64,000 bases of DNA from positions 5,148,001 through 5,212,000 of the forward strand of contig NC_088304.1 of NCBI RefSeq assembly GCF_032854445.1. Direction: 5' to 3'. The notes under the pieces were generated by a model. It did not search any database, was not told where the DNA came from, and saw only the letters and a list, made by a program, of their open reading frames with translations. This document shows, in pieces, positions 53,001-61,481 of this stretch (position 1 is the first letter of the stretch; each line of letters opens with the position of its first letter). Origin of the DNA: Liolophura sinensis (lineage: Eukaryota > Mollusca > Polyplacophora > Chitonida > Chitonidae). The translations under genes were made by a program, and so were the position numbers.

Positions 53001-56000
53001 CTTTGTAGGCTTTCTGCTTGTTTGTGTTGCTACTCCATGCATGGTGTCCCCCCCCCCCCCACTCCCCAGGAGACTAAATGGAGACGTACAGATTTGAACT
53101 TCCATCCTGCATAGTTCGGCAGTTTTATCTTAGTTTTTAAGGTCATGAAATGATTGTGATGAATTAAGTAATGAAATAGAAGCAGGAAGAGTTTGTTATG
53201 GGATCAATTCGATGTATACATTGGAGTGTGTATGGCTTTCCTTGACAGTCTGCTTACTGTTAGTCTATTCTAATTGCTGGTGGCGGGAGCCTCCTGGTTG
53301 GCCATTTTGGGAAGTACTTGTAAGGTAATAGTATATGTCATCAGGCAAGTCTAGACAAGTCTTGGTCACCAACGATCACTGGATCTGTCTGGCCCAGTCC
53401 CTGTTTCAGAACCAAATTACACTTGCTTTATAAGGAAGGAAAGAGATAACGGGCTCTGAGAGCCACCGACTAGCCATCTGGCTGGAGAAATTTGGAGGGA
53501 GAGGAAGTGTCACTGACCTTGTGGCAAACAGTAATGTTTAACATTATCTTGAGAAAAGTGCTTTGGAATTAAAAGATTTGTAGGGGTTTCCAGCATTAAT
53601 GGTACAAAATCTCTACTTGTAGGCGCGAAACTCGTAAAGATATTCGATAAATCCGTTCAGAGATTTCTGGGTAAACACAAGTATTATGAATCTAAACTTT
53701 ATCTTGTACTCAAAATGACGTCATCGGGAGTAATAATAATTATGTTGGGATCATTATTATTCCTGATATATTCTTATATTCTTATTCTGAAATATTGAGT
53801 GCAAAAAGATCTCCTCCTTTGAACTATGTTGACTACAGAAGAATGAGTTGTTCTGAAATGTTCCACTCTCAGCATGAATATCATTAAAAGATGAGAACAT
53901 AGGGTATTGCATACTTATTGCAAAAGTGAATTGCTGATGTTTTATCAGTTAGTCATTTGGAGAGTTTTCATCAAAAACATTTCAGTGAATGTAAAGATAT
54001 CCAAACTAGGGGAAGTATACTGTTTTTATGCAGTTCTGCAAGAAGATAAGTGTAAGGTTTTAATTGTTTAATTCCTTTAATGGTGGTTAGACACGTGTGG
54101 TCATCATGTGAACCTTTTGTTGTGCATTAACAGTAATTCCTCAGCCTTTTCACATATAACAGAGCATATAATTTGATTTTGAAGACAAAACTATTTGTTT
54201 GGTTGGCCAATTTCAGGTCTTCATAAAAAAGTATTATTTTATCAGTGTAAAGAAAATAAAGCTTGCAAACATGCGAAAAAGTTGAAGAATTACAGTATTA
54301 TTCATATTTTCACACTTCCTGTCATCCTTCACCTTTTTGATGGTTTGCAAGGTGTTAATTCAAGCATATTCTGAAGGCATTATACTGTGTTTACTGATGA
54401 AATTGTACTTCTTGTGAAGCCCAGACACTAATCAATCGAACCAATGTAGTTTTGTCATTTAAAATATGTTCGTAAATTGCACTGAAAGTTGCTGTCCTGT
54501 TAAAAGTATCAATATTCCACACTTGGTGTTGTTCATCATTCCACACTTGCTGTTGATCATGTTCCACACTTAGCGGTGTTCATCATTCCACACTTACTGT
54601 TGATCATGTTCCACACTTAGCAGTGTTCATCATTCCACACTTCCTGGTGTTCATCATTCCACACTTCCTGGTGTTCATCATTCCACACTTCCTGGTGTTC
54701 ATCATTCCACACTTCCTGGTGTTCATCATTCCACACTTACTGTTGATCATGTTCCACACTTACTGTTGATCATGTTCCACACTTAGTGGTGTTCATCATT
54801 CCACACTTCCTGGTGTTCATCATTCCATACTTCCTGGTGATCATCCTGGTGTTCATCATTCCACACTTCCTGGTGTTCATCATTCCACACTTACTGTTGT
54901 TCATCATTCCACACTTCCTGGTGTTCATCATTCCACACTTCCTGGTGATCATCCTGGTGTTCATCATTCCACACTTCCTGGTGTTCATCATTCCACACTT
55001 CCTGGTGTTCATCATTCCACACTTCCTGGTGTTCATCATTCCACACTTACTGTTGATCATGTTCCACACTTACTGTTGATCATGTTCCACACTTAGTGGT
55101 GTTCATCATTCCACACTTCCTGGTGTTCATCATTCCACACTTCCTGGTGATCATCCTGGTGTTCATCATTCCACACTTACTGTTGTTCACCATTCCACAC
55201 TTCCTTTTGTTCATCATTCCACACTTAGTGTCGTTCATGTTGCACACTAACTGGGAGTCAGATTCCACATGTACCGTTAGCACTAGGAGAAATATCCTTC
55301 CCAGTGCATTAAAATTCTTCTTTTCATAAGGTTTCATAAGTTTTTTCTGTTTTCTGGGTTTTTTTTTTTTTTTTTTTTTTTTTTTTCTCTCAAGATTTTT
55401 CTTTACCAGCCATGACAGTGACAGTTTTATAGAAGTAATGACTTGGCATTCCAAAAATAGTTACAAGTTCAGGATTTATGTCTACTATGATATCCTGTTG
55501 GAGAAAATTTTCAATTCCTCGACAACACATCAGGTGTGCCACCATGACACAAAAACCCAAATTGATCGTCACGGAATGTAATTAACTGACTGCTATGTGT
55601 TCAAGTTTTACTTCAGTGATTGAAACAGGCACTGTTTGGAAGAAAGAAGATTACGTAGGTGTGAAGTATAGGTATTGATGGAGACAGCAAGCGTCTGTGC
55701 TGACGGAGACTCTTGGATAGCACAGGGCTCTTGGATTACGGCGTGTGCCTGCAGTATTAGTGGGCACAGTCTGATGGCTAGACACCCCTGGATTCAGGCA
55801 TAATAATCAATACTGCTTGTCTTGAAGCCCCGCTGGTGGCTTCTCCCAGATCTGTCTGTGCGGCCATTGGTTCACACCACATCAGACAGAAAAAGGGCAC
55901 AGTTGAAGAACATGTAAATGTTCGGAGCATCTTTTCTAAATGCAGTCTGGACAACTTTTAATAAGAAATTGTCTCTTCATATCTTCCTTCAAAAACACCA

Positions 56001-59000
56001 GCTGTCGTTTTTAGAACACAATGATAAATATGCATGGAAATGAAAATGGGCAGTGCAACCTTCTTGTAAAGGTGTCAATTTGTATGATTCATGTGAGGAA
56101 AGTTCGTCCATTACTTGCCTAAAGGCTGTGGTTTACCCTCAACACTCCAGTTTGCTCCAGCCATCATATAAGTGAAAAGGTCTTGAGTATAGCATTAAAA
56201 AATCAGCCTTTGTGAAATGTTGTTACACTTGTGTACCCAGATAAAAGCAGTTTTAGGTAAGCTTTCATTAAAATGTTTAAGCAAGTATTCAGGCATATTC
56301 ATTGGATGGAGATATGAGGTTTGTCGTTATAAATTCTTGTTCTCCCACTTACGGTCTTTTATTGGACAACGACAAAAATATGGGCTAGAATGTTTCTTGA
56401 TAATTTTCTGGGTTTCTGTAGCTTTAATCACAACATTTTATTTTGTATCAACCCATTCATCGTAATTTGTTAAAAGTCAAAAGAAAATGGGCCTTTGTTG
56501 GGCCAATGAAATTGTATTGTGTATGTCTGCCACATAAAATAAGTTGTCCCATTACAGTTAATAAGGATCATTATGTGTGTCTAATAAGCAAATAGAATTG
56601 TTCATATTTGGCAAGTACTTTTACCAACACACCTGAATCTGCCTAGTCTTTCTCCAATTTGAGTGTCCAAGTTGTGGAAAGACGTCACAGTTGTCTTTGG
56701 CCTTCATGGTTAAAGTACACTGTGAAGCAGACTTCCCGTGTCCCGCATTTTGCACCCATTCCAACGTGCCCTTGGGGATGACAGGTGTTTTGTCCTGTTG
56801 CCTACTGTGTCAGTGTACCAGAGGGCGGAGATAACCACAGATTAGTGTTAGTAATCCACCCCTCACACCTGATGACACTTATTTTAAGATCTCTGCTTGA
56901 CATGTTTTTGAAAGATCATCCTGAGCATTAATACTTTTTTATATGCTAGATTTGGATTTTTCTTTTTATTCTCTCTGTTATAAAAGTTCAAATTCAGTTC
57001 CTGTAGGATCAGCTGTTAGTGCAACCTGACAAGAAGATTACTACATTTGTACCTGGCAGATGTTGTAGTTTCCCTCCGGACTCTGGTTTTCTTCCACATC
57101 AAACATGGTTTTCTTCCATATCAGGCCTGGTTTTCTTCCACATCAGGCATGGTTTTCTTCCACATCAGGCCTGGTTTTCTTCCACATCAGGCATGGTTTT
57201 CTTCCACATCATGCCTGGTTTTCCTCCACATCATGCCTGGTTTTCTCCACATCATGACTGGTTTCCTCCACATCATGACTGGTTTCCTCCTACTTTTTCC
57301 TGATTGCAATCGTATACACTGTCAACTAAAACTGTCTTGAACACAGCAGAAAGCACATGCCAAATAAATAAATCTGTTATTATTCAGCGAGATAGTCATG
57401 TTAATGGCGGACATATTCTCATCTTCAGTGAGGGGCCTAGAGTTAGTGTTCTCAGCTTATGCGTTTTTCACTCTGGTCGTATCTTTGTGAAATAGCTAAC
57501 AGTCGCTGTGGTGGCCATCAACCAGGCGTCTTCAAGATATTTCCAGCTTAGCTCCGCTCTTCCTCTGGCTCGCTGTCTCTATGTAACCGAGAGCTGCCAA
57601 ATGAAGGGCTGTGGTTGGCTGGATTGTCATCATGGGGGCAGTCATGGCTCTGTAGTATTCATCAGAATGTTAGTCGTACATACAATTCAACTGTCTGTAA
57701 ATAAGCACATTCTTTTACATCATGAAAACTTGTTATACTGGACGATGTATTCTTTTTCACTTTCTTTTGGTTGTTTGTTGAAGCCTCTTTTAAGAGGGTT
57801 ACTACATTATCGCAAAGTCAACAAGGGAACAGTTTTTTAAGAATTCAGGTAGTATTTATGTAGAATTGTTAGCAATAACCCTTTTGATCTAGCAATGAAA
57901 AACACTTGACATTGAATTAGACATGAAGGGAAATGTTATTGGACATGTGTTTAATGCTCAGCTTCTGTCTTTTGCTAGGTGTGGTGGATTACTTGACAAC
58001 GGAGATATCCACTTCCAAACAGAAGAAGTTCAGTCTGGTGACATTTGTAGACACGCCAGGTCTGGTCGATGGTGACATGAAGTACCCGTTTGATGTCAAT
58101 CAATCCATTCTCTGGCTGGGTACGTCCTACTTCATAGGACATGACCTTCATTGAATTTGTCCTTGAAAATTTTCAATTTTGGGTCGATGTAACTCAGTAT
58201 TTGTTCTAATGAATTAAACCACCGCCCATGGCCAGGTAGTTTGAGCTAAACCTCTGTGAGCTGGATTCAAACTTCCGCCCTTGGCCATGTGGTTTGAGCT
58301 AAACCTCTGTGAGCTGGATTCAAACTTCCGCCCTTGGCCAGGTAGTTTGAGCTAAACATCTGAGAGCTGGATTCAAACTTCCGCCCTTGGCCATGTGGTT
58401 TGAGCTAAACATCTGAGAGCTGGATTCAAACTTCCGCCCTTGGCCATGTGGTTTGAGCTAAACATCTGAGAGCTGGATTCAAACTTCCGCCCTTGGCCAT
58501 GTGGTTTGAGCTAAACCTCTGCGAGCTGGATTCAATCTTCCGCCCTTGGCCAGGTAGTTTGAGCTAAACATCTGAGAGCTGGATTCAAACTTCCGCCCTT
58601 GGCCATGTGGTTTGAGCTAAACCTCTGTGAGCTGGATTCAAACTTCCGCCCTTGGCCATGTGGTTTGAGCTAAACATTTGCGAGCTGGATTCAAACTTCC
58701 GCCCTTGGCCATGTGTTTTGAGCTAAACCACTTGTTCAAAACTGGTTTAAGATTTAATACCAAATTTAAGGTTAAGCCAAGTCAATTTTACACTTGAACT
58801 TAAAAAAATTGTGTAACATTATATTAAATATGAACTGAAACTGCGGCTGTTATACTTTGTCTTTGGAGAACTGTATTGGTTGCAGAGTTTGGCTAATAAT
58901 TTTAAAGGTAAAGTTTGACTTAATTATGGTATTGCCTTGTACACCTTTGAACAGCTGGGCGCTGTATTCAACCTGTAACCTCATAGTAACTTCAGAAGAG

Positions 59001-61427
59001 ACCAGTCATGCATATCCTGCCTTATTAGTGCCCTACCCAGGAACAAAAACTTAATACTGGAAAGGTGTACACAAACTACAAACCCTTGATGGTAGAATGC
59101 ATTTGCCTACTCACACATTACTCCAAATCTGAATTCATTTAGTAAATAGCTTATACAATCTTGCAATCTTGGCTATTACATTTGACCTCTAGAATTACTA
59201 ATCCGGTTTTAATACATATTATCATTTGTGTTGAAGTAGAATTGTGTCTCTGATTGCAGGTGATCTGGCTGACCTCATCTTTGTTTTCTTTGACCCAATT
59301 GGTCAAGCCTTGTGTAAGAGAACCCTAAACCTGGTAGAGAAGCTGAACGACAAACATGCTGACAGAATGAAGTTTTACCTGAGTAAGGCTGACGAGGCAG
59401 GACATGAGAGTGACAGACAGGTGAGAAGGGAGATAACTTGTGACGTCAAGTTTGCCCAGGCTAATTTGAGAATTTTGACTCTCTCATGGAAACTGTATGT
59501 TATCATTTTGGTGCCAAGGTTATCTTCAAATGTGTAATAGATAACATTGATATTGACTCTTGGGGTAAGTTAAATACAACTTATGCATCACATTAAATAA
59601 CAGGGAATTTAAGTAGAATCATGTTTGTGGCATTTTATTCTGATCTAATGGAATTTGTACAATCATCACCAAGAATCAAAAGAAGGAAAAATTGTAAATT
59701 CAGCAGATTTAGTGCTTATTAATTATCTTAATAAGCTTATCCAATTTAAACACATGGAGGCTCTTATTACTCTAATGCCAATTAGTCTTCAAGCTTGTCA
59801 TGTACAAAGTGCTCATCCTTCAAAGATGGGAGAAATGAGGGGAGAGGTATCTTAAATTCAGTTGATTATGTGGATATTGATCACCTTAATGACCATTTGA
59901 AGTAAAACTATACAGGTTAACATTTAATTCATTAGGGTTTTCCTTGTGCTTGAGACCATGGTGGTGTGGTGTGCATAAAGTTTGCTGGAGTCCACTTGCC
60001 ATCCATCAGTATAGCATGTCACATTTGGAAGAGTGCACCAGTAACTTGCCAGAGGTTGGAAGTTTACTCTGGACAGTCCGGTTTCCTCCACCACACCAAA
60101 CGAACTTGTTCTCACACATCAAGGTCAAAATTTGTCTTTAGTATGACCAATTAAATAAACATGTTTTCGAATGACCTGTTCACAGAGGGTTATGATGCAG
60201 ATAGTCCAGGAGCTGTGTAAGAGGCCGGGTTTGAACCGCACAGGCTTCGACATGCCCACCATTTATATCCCTAATGCAGCATCAAAGGTGAGAGCAAGAG
60301 ATCAAATCCAGCTTCGGCCAAATGGTAAAAATTTTTACCCTCTTGGGAACCAGTCTTACACAGCAGTCCTAATGCTGGTGTAAGACCATGCTATGTAAGA
60401 TGTAAGCCCATCTTACAAAGCAGTCGTAATGCTGGTGCAATGACTATGGTAAAGAAATATGTCACCATGGTAAATGCACTTGACACAGCATGAAAGTTTC
60501 ATAAGAAAGGTTCTGGGGTTCATTGATTGACATTCATAATGTCCCGAAAGACAAAAATAAATCCACAGAAGTCTTTGTCTGTGCAGGAAACATAATATGA
60601 AGTTACATCTAAGTGAACTGTGATATTTTGTGGAAATTTTAGACGTGACAAAAATGGTAATTTGAACTTCTGAAGTAATGTATGCAATTTAAGAATGTGA
60701 CAAATAATATATCTTTATGTGGTGGTAATTAAGTTTGTAAAATTTCTTTAAAAAAAAAAAATTCACTATTCACTGCTCTTTCAACCCACACATAATATCA
60801 TTATTATTCATTATTCTCCTGAAGAAACTAGATTTGAATATCACTTATGAAGGTTTGTTGTTGTTGTAGTCGCGTTGTGCCAATCAGATTGAAGATGTGT
60901 GTAAAGACATTGAGAAAACCATCAACCAGACAATACAGAACACTCTTAACACCCTGGAGAGGGACTGTAACCAGATTGCGCAGCTTGTGGATGAGCGTTT
61001 AGAAAAGGACAGGTGAGTGACGCACAGGTGGAACTGATATTACATCTTGTGTGGAGATTATCAACCTTACCTTACAAAAAACAATGGCAATAAGCCAGAT
61101 AACTGTTTCGAAAATAAGCAAAAGCATTGTCATTTATGCCTAGGGTACAACATTACAGTCTTCGGCGATGGCCAATCATTCAACTCAAATCAAGTTTCTT
61201 ATGTATTTTTCAAAATTTTCGACTTGAATCTGTCCTTGAAGAAATGTAAAGTCTCAGACTTCACAACGAGTGGAATAAGACACAGTTTGCTGAACTAAGT
61301 GTAACTGCCGAGGGGCATAATGCTTAAACCCTGTCATGTGGATTTGTTTGTCTCGATCACGTGCACTGTAAATAGCTATCTAGATTACATGATTAAAATC
61401 ATAGAAAACCATGGAACACTCCAAGGT

Positions 61428-61481
<54 letters not shown>

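Larger units (their letters stand above)
49947..57978 (+). other. Intron 3 (8.0 kb), loaded with pyrimidine-rich arrays
   Basis: The intron has GT-AG ends and phase 1. It holds three C/T-rich arrays (50.1-51.6, 54.5-55.25 and 57.08-57.30 kb), a SINE (51.96-52.19 kb), an imperfect inverted repeat (54.14-54.49 kb) and a poly-T tract near 55360-55387. About 52200-54100 and 55450-57000 show nothing else I can name. Confidence 0.8.

Noticed and set aside
54512-55255. CRISPR-like array
   Set aside because: Repeats are contiguous with no unique spacers, and the window is eukaryotic. The same applies to the other regular arrays.
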